Source: Streptomyces sp. NBC_01298 (GTDB taxonomy: Bacteria; Actinomycetota; Actinomycetes; Streptomycetales; Streptomycetaceae). Taken from it: a stretch of 64,000 nucleotides of DNA. The stretch is taken from positions 124,001 to 188,000 of the forward strand of contig NZ_CP108415.1 in assembly GCF_035978755.1 (NCBI RefSeq), written 5' to 3'. The notes below the pieces were generated by a model. The model was not told where the DNA came from, searched no databases, and saw only the letters and a list, made by a program, of their open reading frames with translations. The position numbers were made by a program, and so were the translations under genes. The stretch's first letter is position 1, and each line of letters starts with the position of its first letter. Shown one piece after another: positions 51,292 to 59,125 of the stretch.

Positions 51292-52368
51292 TCAGGCGGC
51301 CGTACGCTCGGCGGCCACGGCCTGGCGTGCGGGGTGGGCGGTGAGGCGCGCGATGACGTCGTCGATGACGCACGGCACGTCGGGGGTGGAGCGACGGCGG
51401 AAGAAGTAGCCGGAGCACCACGGCACCTCGTCCCAGCGCTCCAGGCGCTCAGAGATGAGGGCGGTGGCCTCGGGCAGGCGCCGCCAGGGGATCTTGGGGC
51501 ACCAGTGGTGTACCGGGTGGAACATGTCGTCGAGGTGGCCACCGAGCAGGTGCCGGGTGAGCCAGTGCGAGGACCAACCGCGGGTCTGCAGCAGCACATC
51601 GTCGCGGTTCTCGATCAGCCCGGCGTGGTTGCCGAGGTCGGTGATCCAGGTGACCACCGGCCGCACGAACACCAGCGGGACCAGCCAGTACAGCAGCAGG
51701 TCGCCGAGGACGCCGAAGGACCAGCACACGGCGGCGACGCCCGCCCACACCACCGCACGGGCGGCCGGCGCCCAGCGGCTCTCCCGCGGGCCGCGGGTCA
51801 CCAGCACCCGCAGCGCCGACGTGGGCAGCCGCCACAGCGCGGCCTTGACGATCACCCGCAGCAGGAAGGCGTTCCGGCTCATCGGCGCCCGGACAGAGTG
51901 GAGGCGCCCGGCCTGGTACGACTGGAACATCGGGTCGCTTCCGGTGCCCAGCTGTGCGTGGTGCACACCGTGGGTGACCCGGTAGGGCACGAGCCCCTCC
52001 CCGAGCAGCCCCGTCAGCAGGTACCCCGCCAGACGGTTGCCGCGCGAGGTGATGAACAGCTTCGCGTGGACGCACTCGTGTGCCAGGTTCGACAGGTGCC
52101 GCTGGCGCACCCCGATGTACAGCACCGCGAGCAGCGGCCCGACGACGTGCCCGACCACGGAGCCGACGAACGCCGCCGCGGCGATCGCCCCGATGTCGCC
52201 CACGACGTCTCGCAGCCCGACGCTCGGAGCGCCGCACAGGCCCTCCAACTCGGCGACCAACTGCGGGCCCAGGGACTTTCGGACGGGACCGGACGCGCCG
52301 GTCGAGTACTTGCTGCGCCCTGGTGTCTTCTCGCGCCGGCGTACCGACCACCGGTTGGTCCTGCCCAT
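51292..52368 (-). CDS. membrane fatty-acid-desaturase-type oxygenase
   Basis: A 358-residue integral membrane diiron enzyme. The three histidine boxes are present: LAHECVHAKLF (HxxxH), THGVHHAQL (HxxHH) and FHPVHHWCP (HPVHH), with an additional NHAGL. Hydrophobic stretches lie between them (IAAAAFVGSVVGHVVGPLLAVLYIG and AAVCWSFGVLGDLLLYWLVPLVFV). Such enzymes hydroxylate or desaturate unactivated carbons. It directly follows the repeat-peptide gene, so the peptide or a linked acyl chain is a plausible substrate. The ATG at 52368 has GAGGAG before it. Confidence 0.8.
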   Translation of the reverse strand: MGRTNRWSVRRREKTPGRSKYSTGASGPVRKSLGPQLVAELEGLCGAPSVGLRDVVGDIGAIAAAAFVGSVVGHVVGPLLAVLYIGVRQRHLSNLAHECVHAKLFITSRGNRLAGYLLTGLLGEGLVPYRVTHGVHHAQLGTGSDPMFQSYQAGRLHSVRAPMSRNAFLLRVIVKAALWRLPTSALRVLVTRGPRESRWAPAARAVVWAGVAAVCWSFGVLGDLLLYWLVPLVFVRPVVTWITDLGNHAGLIENRDDVLLQTRGWSSHWLTRHLLGGHLDDMFHPVHHWCPKIPWRRLPEATALISERLERWDEVPWCSGYFFRRRSTPDVPCVIDDVIARLTAHPARQAVAAERTAA

Positions 52369-52482
52369 CTGCTCTCCTCGGGACATCACTGGACGGGGCA
52401 TTGGCCTTCGGTGAACTGCTGCCGGTGGTCGGGGCGCCCCGACCACCGGCAGCAGCACGTCAGCCGATCAGGACGATCGGGG

Positions 52483-52623
52483 TCAGGCGGCGGCGCCCGG
52501 GCGCATACCGAGCTTGACGCCCTCGCCCGGGCGCATGCCGAGCTTGACGGTGCCCGCGCCGGGGCGCATGCCCAGCTTGACGCCCGGGCCGGGGCGCATG
52601 CCGAGCTTCAGGGTCTGGTCCAT
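52483..52623 (-). CDS. RiPP-like repeat precursor peptide
   Basis: A 46-residue peptide made of four KLGMRPG units, starting at residues 6, 16, 27 and 37. The spacers are PGV, AGTV, EGV, and the tail is AAA. Only five residues (MDQTL) precede the first unit, so there is almost no leader. GAGAGGAG sits six bases before the ATG at 52623, an excellent ribosome site. It is the first gene of the leftward operon with a desaturase, amidinotransferase, JmjC protein and diiron oxidase. Each unit offers one Lys, Met, Arg and Pro. Multi-core RiPP precursors have this look, but no proteolytic enzyme is seen nearby. I do not recognise the family. Confidence 0.75.
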   Translation of the reverse strand: MDQTLKLGMRPGPGVKLGMRPGAGTVKLGMRPGEGVKLGMRPGAAA

Positions 52624-53060
52624 GGGTTCTCCTCTCGGGCCGCGGACATGCCGCGGCCACGCGTGGTGAATCGGAAGGTCGAGCCAGGGATGATCGCGGC
52701 TCGAAGGAACCGGCCAGGCGCTACGCCGAAGGCGCTTGTGAGCCATCGCGCCGAGTGGCCGTGCCATCACGCTAGGGCCGCGCCGAGGGCCACGGCAACG
52801 GGTTGTGGCGTTGCGTCAGGTGCGCCGGGGTGTTGCGTGTCCGTTGCGTCCAACCCGCTTCTGACCTGGCCAAACGCTCTAGAAGGCCGCTGGAATCTCG
52901 TTACCTGCCGCGCACAGGACCGCTTGGCCGGTGCGCGCGGTCTTCTACGCCCCGGTGGCGTCCGGCTACGTTGAGGCGCTCCACGGGGGGCCGCGCCACT
53001 CAGAGTGCAGCTGCGGTCGCCAACATCCCTTTTTTGACGTCGACTTGAGAGGGGAAGCGC
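52624..53060. promoter_or_regulatory. divergent control region with GTTGCGT heptamers
   Basis: The 437-bp gap separates the peptide operon (left) and the synthetase operon (right). GTTGCGT occurs at 52810-52816, 52832-52838 and 52843-52849, spaced 22 and 11 bases, and GTTGTGG at 52802-52808 is a weaker copy. Direct heptamers on one face of the helix at 11-bp steps are the site type of SARP regulators. No SARP is encoded here, but the TPR regulator at 42964 could bind. No gene is seen in this gap. Confidence 0.55.
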
Positions 53061-53954
53061 ATGTCCGCGCTGTCCGGCGCCATCCGCGCCAAGGCCCACG
53101 TGCTGTACGGACTGAGGGCCCTGCTGCACGACGAGGACTTCACCGAAGTGGTCACCCCCGTCGCCCGCCGCGCCGACCTCGGGCCCGGCCGCCGCGCGTC
53201 CGCCAGCCTCCACGGGGGCCGGCACCTGCGCGCGATGATCGGCCCGGCCCTGCGCGTCAACGTGAGCACCGACCTCCCGCGGGTGTACGAGATCGGGCCG
53301 TGCTTCCGGCCCGAGCCTCCGGACGCTCTCCACGCCGCCGAGTTCACGATGCTCGACCTGTACGCCGCGCACCTCGGCTTCGAGGACCTGATCGACCTCG
53401 CCTGGCGCCTGGTCGGCCCCCACCTGCCCGCCTACGCCCCCGAGCGCCTATCCGTCGCCGACCACATCCGCAACGAGTTCGGCATCGACCTGCGTACCGA
53501 GTCCGTCAGCGGCCTGCACCCGCTCTTGGCCGCCCGGATCGGCGCCGATCCGGGCGAGCCGTTCCGTGACGTCCTCGGCCGCTACATCGCCCTCGAGCTG
53601 GAGGCCAGCGCTACGGGCCGGGCGGTGTTCCTGACCGACTACCCCGCAGGCGGCGACGAGCCGTGCGCCCGCCTGGCCCCCGGGACCACCGCCGTTCTGG
53701 AGCGGTTCGAGCTGATCGTCGACGGCATCGAGCTCGTCCACGGCTACACCGACGAGACGAACCGCACTGCGTTTACCGAACGGGCCAAGGAAGCTGGCCT
53801 TTACGACGACGAGCAGCGGCTCGCCCAGGAAGCCGTCGAGGCCGGACGCGTGCCTGCGGACACTGCAGGGCTCGGCATCGGCATCGAGCGGCTGTGCGCC
53901 GCCTCCGCCGGACTGCGCGACATCACCCCGTTCCTCCAGTCCCCCCAGTTCTGA
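53061..53954 (+). CDS. stand-alone class II aminoacyl-tRNA synthetase core, EpmA/LysRS-like
   Basis: A 297-residue protein with only the class II catalytic core: motif 2 RVYEIGPCFRPE (about residues 73-84), EFTMLDLYAAHLGFEDLI, and motif 3 GLGIGIERLC (about 271-280). This is the layout of EpmA (GenX/PoxA), the lysyl-tRNA-synthetase paralogue that puts beta-lysine on a Lys of EF-P. It has no tRNA anticodon-binding domain. In this cluster it could activate an amino acid and attach it to the Lys of the repeat peptide. GAGGGGAAG precedes the ATG. It is followed 28 bases later by the TauD gene. Confidence 0.75.
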   Translation: MSALSGAIRAKAHVLYGLRALLHDEDFTEVVTPVARRADLGPGRRASASLHGGRHLRAMIGPALRVNVSTDLPRVYEIGPCFRPEPPDALHAAEFTMLDLYAAHLGFEDLIDLAWRLVGPHLPAYAPERLSVADHIRNEFGIDLRTESVSGLHPLLAARIGADPGEPFRDVLGRYIALELEASATGRAVFLTDYPAGGDEPCARLAPGTTAVLERFELIVDGIELVHGYTDETNRTAFTERAKEAGLYDDEQRLAQEAVEAGRVPADTAGLGIGIERLCAASAGLRDITPFLQSPQF

Positions 53955-53982
53955 CATCCCGCTCCCGGCCCCTGGAGGCACG

Positions 53983-54900
53983 ATGAACCTTGCGGTCACC
54001 CCGCTGCCCGGCGGATTCGGCGCCCGTGTCGAGACCGACCTGGCCCGAACGGCCGGCTCCGCCGCGACGGGCGCCCTCACCGACGCCCTGCACCGCTACC
54101 GCGTGCTGATCCTGCCTGGCCAGCACCTCAATCACGCCGACCTGCTCGCCGTCGCCTCCCTGTTCGGCGAGGTCGACACCGCCACAGACCGCCGCTATAC
54201 CGTCCCAGGCTTCCCCGGCCTCACCGTCGTCTCCAACATCCACCAGGAAGGCACGCCGATCGGCATCTACGACGGCGACCACGAGGAGGAGTGGCACGCC
54301 GACGGTTCCTTCAAGCCCGAGCTGACCGCCGCCACCTTGCTCTACTCGGTCATCACCCCCGGTGAAGGCGGTGAGACCCGCTTCGCCGACGCCACCCGCG
54401 CCTACGCCGACCTACCAGCCGGCCTCCGGGCCCGGGTCGACGGCCTGAGCGCGGTCCACTCCATCCAGCACCTCGCCGCCCGGCAAGCCGACGCCGCCGG
54501 CGGCCGCTCCTCCACTCAAGCCGGAACACTCGCGCTGCTGCCCGAGGTCACTCACCCGCTCGCCCCCGTCCACCCCGCCACCGGCGCCCGAGCGCTCCTG
54601 CTCGGCTCCATGGTCATCCCCCGCGTCGAGGGCCTGCCCGAGCCCGACGGTCGTGCGCTGCTGGCCGACCTGCTCGCCCACACCACCAGCTCCCGATACC
54701 TCTACACCCACCGCTGGACACAGGGTGACCTGATCGTCTGGGACAACCTCGCCGTCCTGCACACCGCCTCCCCCTGCGACAGCTCACATCACCCACGGCT
54801 GCTGGTACGCGCCGCCGTCCGGCAGCAGGCACGCCGCGCCGGTACCCCCGACGGGGGAATCACCGCCGAACGGCCCGCCTCCGGATCGAACCGGCACTAG
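53983..54900 (+). CDS. TauD/TfdA-type Fe(II)/2-oxoglutarate dioxygenase
   Basis: A 305-residue dioxygenase. EEEWHADGSFKP holds the HxD metal motif (about residue 104), NLAVLHTASP the distal His (about 255), and HPRLLVRAAVR the Arg for 2-oxoglutarate. These are intact family signatures. Expected chemistry is hydroxylation, desaturation or cyclisation, with release of succinate and CO2. CTGGAGG precedes the ATG at 53983. It is cotranscribed with the EpmA-like synthetase, so it may modify the activated amino acid before or after attachment to the peptide. Confidence 0.8.
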   Translation: MNLAVTPLPGGFGARVETDLARTAGSAATGALTDALHRYRVLILPGQHLNHADLLAVASLFGEVDTATDRRYTVPGFPGLTVVSNIHQEGTPIGIYDGDHEEEWHADGSFKPELTAATLLYSVITPGEGGETRFADATRAYADLPAGLRARVDGLSAVHSIQHLAARQADAAGGRSSTQAGTLALLPEVTHPLAPVHPATGARALLLGSMVIPRVEGLPEPDGRALLADLLAHTTSSRYLYTHRWTQGDLIVWDNLAVLHTASPCDSSHHPRLLVRAAVRQQARRAGTPDGGITAERPASGSNRH

Positions 54901-54909
54901 AGTGGTCAA

Positions 54910-56043
54910 ATGAGTTCCCAAGTGCCCATGAAGGACCGGGCATTGAGCCCGGACAGGATCGCCCGGATCGGGCGCGAGATGCAGGCAGCCTGCCCCGGCT
55001 TCGACGCCGCCTCGTTCACCGCCCAGGTCTCCGCCGACCTCCCCCGCCTGGAACTCAAGGCCCGCATCGCCCGCACCGCCGAGGGCCTCCACCAGCACCT
55101 GACCGTCACCGGGCCGGCCGCCCTCGACACCCTGCTGTGCTCCCTGCCGCCCACTCCGGAGGCCGCCGGAGCGGATTCCGACTTCGGCCTGTACATCTAC
55201 GCCCCGCACTCCGCCTACGTAGCCGCCCACCACCTCCACCCGGATCACCTCGACCGGTCCTTCGCCGCGCTCGCCGCCCTCACGCCGTACTTCTCCGCCG
55301 AGGACGCCGTCCGCACCTTCCTCACCGCCTACCCCCAGCAGACTCTGGCGGTCGCGGCAACGTGGGCTGCCGCCTCCGACCACCGGGTGCGGCGCCTGGC
55401 CAGTGAGGCGCTCCGCCCCCACCTGCCCTGGTCCGTCGGCGCCGGCCTGCCCGTCGACACCGCTCTTCCGCTGCTCGACATCCTGTACGCCGACAGCAGC
55501 CGCTTCGTGACCACGTCGGTCGCCAATCACCTGCGCGACATCGCCCGCACCCTCCCTGACCTCGTCCTCGCCACCCTGACCAGGTGGCGTACCGAAGGGC
55601 GCGCCACGGACGCCGAACTCGCCTTCATCACGCGCGAGGCACTCAAATCCCGGCTCAAGGACGGCTGGGCCCCCGCCTACGCCCTGACCGGCTACGACCC
55701 GCAGGCGGCCGTCAGCGTCAGCCCGCTCCGCCTGGCCCACACCGAGTACCGGCTCGGCGACGGCCTCGCCTTCGAAGCCGACCTCACCGCCCCAGCCGAC
55801 ACTCCGGTGCACGTCATGTACGTCCTGACCCGCACCGAACCCGGCACCAGGGCTGCGGAGAAGGTCGCCCACCTGACCCGGGCCACCATCAGAGCAGGCA
55901 TCCCACTGAACCTGGCCAAGACCCACCGCCTGAAGTCCGCCGGGACCGCCGCCCTCGCCCCGGGCAACTATCACCTAGCCCTCCAGGTCAACGGCCGCCG
56001 CTACCCCCCGACGCTCTTCCTCATCACCAACGGCCAGACCTGA
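54910..56043 (+). CDS. AlkC-type DNA alkylation repair protein
   Basis: A 377-residue protein with AlkC/AlkD-type HEAT-like helices: SDFGLYIYAPHSAYVA, FSAEDAVRTFLTAYPQQTLAVAATWA, DHRVRRLASEALRPHLPWS and FVTTSVANHLRDIARTLPDLV. The last 110 residues (VSVSPLRLAHTEYRLGDGLAFEADLTAPADTPVHVMYVL...LAPGNYHLALQVNGRRYPPTLF) are the Ig-like domain found in AlkC. The family removes 3-methyl-adenine and 3-methyl-cytosine. Its start lies nine bases after the TauD stop; TAGAGT at about 54900 could be a -10 box and the gene may be leaderless. In a cluster with SznF-like chemistry it may give self-resistance. It could also be unrelated. Confidence 0.75.
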   Translation: MSSQVPMKDRALSPDRIARIGREMQAACPGFDAASFTAQVSADLPRLELKARIARTAEGLHQHLTVTGPAALDTLLCSLPPTPEAAGADSDFGLYIYAPHSAYVAAHHLHPDHLDRSFAALAALTPYFSAEDAVRTFLTAYPQQTLAVAATWAAASDHRVRRLASEALRPHLPWSVGAGLPVDTALPLLDILYADSSRFVTTSVANHLRDIARTLPDLVLATLTRWRTEGRATDAELAFITREALKSRLKDGWAPAYALTGYDPQAAVSVSPLRLAHTEYRLGDGLAFEADLTAPADTPVHVMYVLTRTEPGTRAAEKVAHLTRATIRAGIPLNLAKTHRLKSAGTAALAPGNYHLALQVNGRRYPPTLFLITNGQT

Positions 56044-56125
56044 CCTCTACAGCGCCGCCAGGCGAGCGCGCTCCCAGCGGCCTTGCCGCTCCCGCGACAC
56101 ATCGCAGCCCGAGAGAGGTATCGGC

Positions 56126-56665
56126 ATGATCGAAGGCTGGAGCACGGTCTCGTCGAGCATCCAGTACACGGGAGTCCGGGTGGTGGTGCGCCGCGACTCG
56201 GTCCGGCGTGCCGACCAGAGTGTGGGGACCTACGAGTACATCGAATCAGTCGACGGCGTGCGCGTCGCAGCCCTCGACCACCGGGGCCGAATCGCCCTGG
56301 TGGAGGAGAACGTCTACGTGTGCGGACAGCGGCTGCTCATGTGCCCCGGTGGCGGATGCGAGCCCGGCGAGGACCCACTGGCCGCCGCGCGCCGGGAACT
56401 GGCCGAGGAAGCCGGCATCCGCGCTGCCGAGTTCGAGTTGCTCACGACCATGTGGAGGATGCCCGCCGGCGCGCGAACCCGTGAGCATCTGTACCTCGCC
56501 AGGGGTCTGAGCATCGGTGAGCACCACCGGGACGCGAGCGAGGCCGACATGGAGCTGCGCTGGGTCGCGCTGGAAGAAGCGGCAGCGATGTGCAGTGACG
56601 GGCGGATCACCGAAGCCGGCACCCTCGCGGCGGTCTTGCTGACCACGCAGCGAACCGCCACCTAG
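56126..56665 (+). CDS. NUDIX hydrolase
   Basis: A 179-residue NUDIX protein, close to the ADP-ribose pyrophosphatase type. The box is GGCEPGEDPLAAARRELAEEAGI (GX5EX7REUXEEXGU) at about residues 75-97, preceded by LVEENVYVCGQRLLMCPGG. Likely hydrolyses an NDP-X compound such as ADP-ribose or an NDP-sugar. GAGAGGTAT precedes the ATG. It is the first of several NUDIX modules in the next 5 kb. Confidence 0.85.
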   Translation: MIEGWSTVSSSIQYTGVRVVVRRDSVRRADQSVGTYEYIESVDGVRVAALDHRGRIALVEENVYVCGQRLLMCPGGGCEPGEDPLAAARRELAEEAGIRAAEFELLTTMWRMPAGARTREHLYLARGLSIGEHHRDASEADMELRWVALEEAAAMCSDGRITEAGTLAAVLLTTQRTAT

Positions 56666-57125
56666 CCCAAGCGCCCGGACGCGCTGGACCTGTGGCGGCG
56701 CGGACCAAGACCAATCGGCGTCGATACCCCCTTCGCCGGACTCGCCCACCACGCCAGCGCCCACCCGGGCGTGGAGGTCCTGCTGGCCTTGTTCTCCACC
56801 GCCCGCATCACCGAACGGCCCGATCCCGACTCCGGCCGGGTCGCCTGGGAGGAAGAGGCCATCGCCGCCGCCAGCATCCACGCGCGTGTCTGGGGCGCCG
56901 ACATCGGCGACTTCCTCTACCGCCACCTTCAGGACCAGTACGGACTCGGCCCGGTCAGCCTCCGGTCTTGGCCGTCCGGGCTTCACCTCACCTCGGCCGA
57001 TCTCACCCCACCGACCAGGACCAAAGCCGAGCGCATAGTGCGTGCCCTTGGCACCACCGCCGGTCTGCCGGTCATCGCCGCGGTCGGCCGCACCGACCAC
57101 ACCAAGGGCCTCGATGTCCACGCAC
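56666..57125 (+). pseudogene. glycosyltransferase remnant, possibly trehalose-phosphate-synthase-like
   Basis: One frame is open right after the NUDIX stop and reads RPIGVDTPFAGLAHH, ARVWGADIGDFLYRHLQ and LPVIAAVGRTDHTKGL. The last segment and its position resemble the V-D-R-L-D-Y-T-K-G motif of family GT20 enzymes such as OtsA and validamine synthases. The frame has no good start and the family's other motifs (HDYH; the C-terminal donor site) are missing. I consider it a truncated remnant. The similarity is by eye only. Confidence 0.35.
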
Positions 57126-57354
57126 GTGCCGCTGGAGCGACTGAACGTCGGCGTTTCGGCCAACCCGCCCTCGACCGGGGCTCTTGCGAGGCAAGGGTCG
57201 GTGCACTGGGCACCTTCGGAAATCCGCTGAATCACAGGGCGCATAACGCGTCTGAAAGGAACAGGTGCTCGAAATCGCGTGGCGTCGTTGAACACGCCGA
57301 AGCCACCACCACGTCAACCCCGACCCCCACGACATCGAAGGCGAGACGACGCAC

Positions 57355-58824
57355 ATGCCACCCAGCCCCACCGCGATCCGCAGGACCGTCGAGGCGTACC
57401 TAGGCCGGCACCCCGGCGAGCATGACGCCCTGGCCGGGCTCCTCGCCGCCCTGGACCGGCCCGTCGACGCGACCGCCCGGACCACACTGCCCGGGCACGT
57501 CACGTGCAGCGCCGTCGTCATCGACCGGGAGGGCCGGGTCCTGCACATCCGGCACCGGGCCACCGGCGGCCTCATGCTCGCTCCCGGCGGCCACATCGAG
57601 CCCGGGGACCGCACGCTGCTCGCCGCGGCGCTGCGCGAGGTGTCGGAGGAGGCCGGGATCGCGCCGGGCGCCCTGTGCCTGACCCGGCAGTTGCTCGGCT
57701 CGCCGATCGACATCGACGTCCACGACATCGACGCCAGCCCGTCCAAGGGCGAACCGGCCCACCTCCACTACGACGTCCGGTACGTCTTCTACCTCGCCGG
57801 CGAGGATCCGCCGGCAATCGCGCTGCAGGACGAGGAGGTGTCCGGCGCCCAGTGGCTCCCGCAGCCGGGAGTCACCTCGCCGACGCTGCGCGCGAAGCTG
57901 CTCGCAGCGCGGCTGGACGGCCGGCCTGAACCGGTGAACGCGTCCGCGCTGATCCACGACGCGGCCGGCCGCTACCTGCTTCATCTGCGCGACCACAAGC
58001 CCGGCGTCATCTGGCAGTCGGGGGCGTTCGCCCTTCTCGGCGGCGGTCGCACGCACGACGACGAGAGCCTTGAGGGCACCCTGCTGCGGGAGCTGTCCGA
58101 GGAGGTGCCCGACCTCCACCTCGAGGATTTGAAGCCCTACGCCGTGGAGGCCGCCACCAGCATCGACGGCCTCAGCGTCCCGGTCCGGGTCTTCGCTGGC
58201 CGGTGGCGCGGCAACCCCGAACGTCTCGCGCTACACGAGGGTGTGCTGCTGCGCTGGTTCGCGCCCGACGAACTGGACCGGCTGCGCCTGAGCCCCGCCA
58301 CCCGGGACCTGATTCGCCGGCACGCGGCCGAGAACCCCCCGGGCAGCGAGCCGGCCGTGGCTCCTCCCGTGTGGGACGGGGGCAGCCGGGTGGTGTTGAA
58401 CGGCGTCGGAGTCCACCTCCACCTCGAAGACGCCGAAGGCCGGGTGCTTCTAGGCCTGCGTCACCCCGAATCGAAGTACGCGGGCGACACCTGGCACTAC
58501 CTCGCCGGGCGGTGCGAGCAGGAGTCCGCCCTCACGTGCTTGGTCCGCGAGGCGTGGGAGGAGGCAGGGCTGGTCATCGACCCCGCGGACGTGGAGCTCG
58601 CGCACGTCGTCCACGTCGTCGACACCCCGGGCAGCCTGCCTCTGATACAGCTCGTTTTCCGAGCATGCCGGTGGGAGGGCACCCCCGAGGTTCGCGAGCC
58701 CGACAAGTGTCTGACCTGGCAGTGGTGGCCGCGGCACGAGCTCCCGGACCGCCTCGTCTCCTACACCCGCACGGCCATCACCGCAATCTCCGAAGGCATC
58801 CCCTATTCCCAGCTGGGCTGGTGA
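57355..58824 (+). CDS. triple-NUDIX fusion protein
   Basis: A 489-residue protein with three NUDIX modules in a row. Module 1 (about residues 45-175) has GGHIEPGDRTLLAAALREVSEEAGI. Module 2 (about 195-325) has GGGRTHDDESLEGTLLRELSEE, with the final G-U positions altered. Module 3 (about 340-475) has AGRCEQESALTCLVREAWEEAGL, shortened by about one residue at the start. Modules 1 and 3 keep the REUxEE core. The first 35 residues are a helical lead (RRTVEAYLGRHPGEHDALAGLLAAL). Two-module NUDIX fusions are known in actinobacteria; a three-module one is unusual. It is coupled (GTGA) to the next gene. Confidence 0.8.
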   Translation: MPPSPTAIRRTVEAYLGRHPGEHDALAGLLAALDRPVDATARTTLPGHVTCSAVVIDREGRVLHIRHRATGGLMLAPGGHIEPGDRTLLAAALREVSEEAGIAPGALCLTRQLLGSPIDIDVHDIDASPSKGEPAHLHYDVRYVFYLAGEDPPAIALQDEEVSGAQWLPQPGVTSPTLRAKLLAARLDGRPEPVNASALIHDAAGRYLLHLRDHKPGVIWQSGAFALLGGGRTHDDESLEGTLLRELSEEVPDLHLEDLKPYAVEAATSIDGLSVPVRVFAGRWRGNPERLALHEGVLLRWFAPDELDRLRLSPATRDLIRRHAAENPPGSEPAVAPPVWDGGSRVVLNGVGVHLHLEDAEGRVLLGLRHPESKYAGDTWHYLAGRCEQESALTCLVREAWEEAGLVIDPADVELAHVVHVVDTPGSLPLIQLVFRACRWEGTPEVREPDKCLTWQWWPRHELPDRLVSYTRTAITAISEGIPYSQLGW

Positions 58825-59093
58825 GCAGGGTGAGCACACCCCCCAGTAGCGGACCCGGCCGGCGGGCCCAGACCGAGCCCACGCACGCCATATGGTGCCG
58901 ACCCGACCTCCTCCAGGCCGTGATGGACGGCTACGGCCGCCCCTTCACCCAGGCAGAAGAGGCCCAGCTCACGGTCCTGTCCGTCTTTGACGCCGTCTCC
59001 GGCATCTCCTACGGCACCGCCCACAGTGATCCCGAGCTGGTGGAGCGCGGCCTGCACACCCTGGCCCGGCTGCGCACCGCGCAGCGCCCCTGA
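58821..59093 (+). CDS. small hypothetical protein in NUDIX operon
   Basis: A 90-residue helical protein (VSRVSTPPSSGPGRRAQTEPTH...). The part PDLLQAVMDGYGRPFTQAEEAQLTVLSVFDAVSGISYG looks like a compact three-helix domain, common in kinase or APH neighbours but not one I can name. The GTG overlaps the triple-NUDIX stop (GTGA), so it is translated by coupling. It precedes the methyltransferase fusion by 32 bases. Confidence 0.55.
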   Translation: MSRVSTPPSSGPGRRAQTEPTHAIWCRPDLLQAVMDGYGRPFTQAEEAQLTVLSVFDAVSGISYGTAHSDPELVERGLHTLARLRTAQRP

Positions 59094-59125
59094 CCTCCAT
59101 CCCGCCCGACACGAGGAGCAGCACG

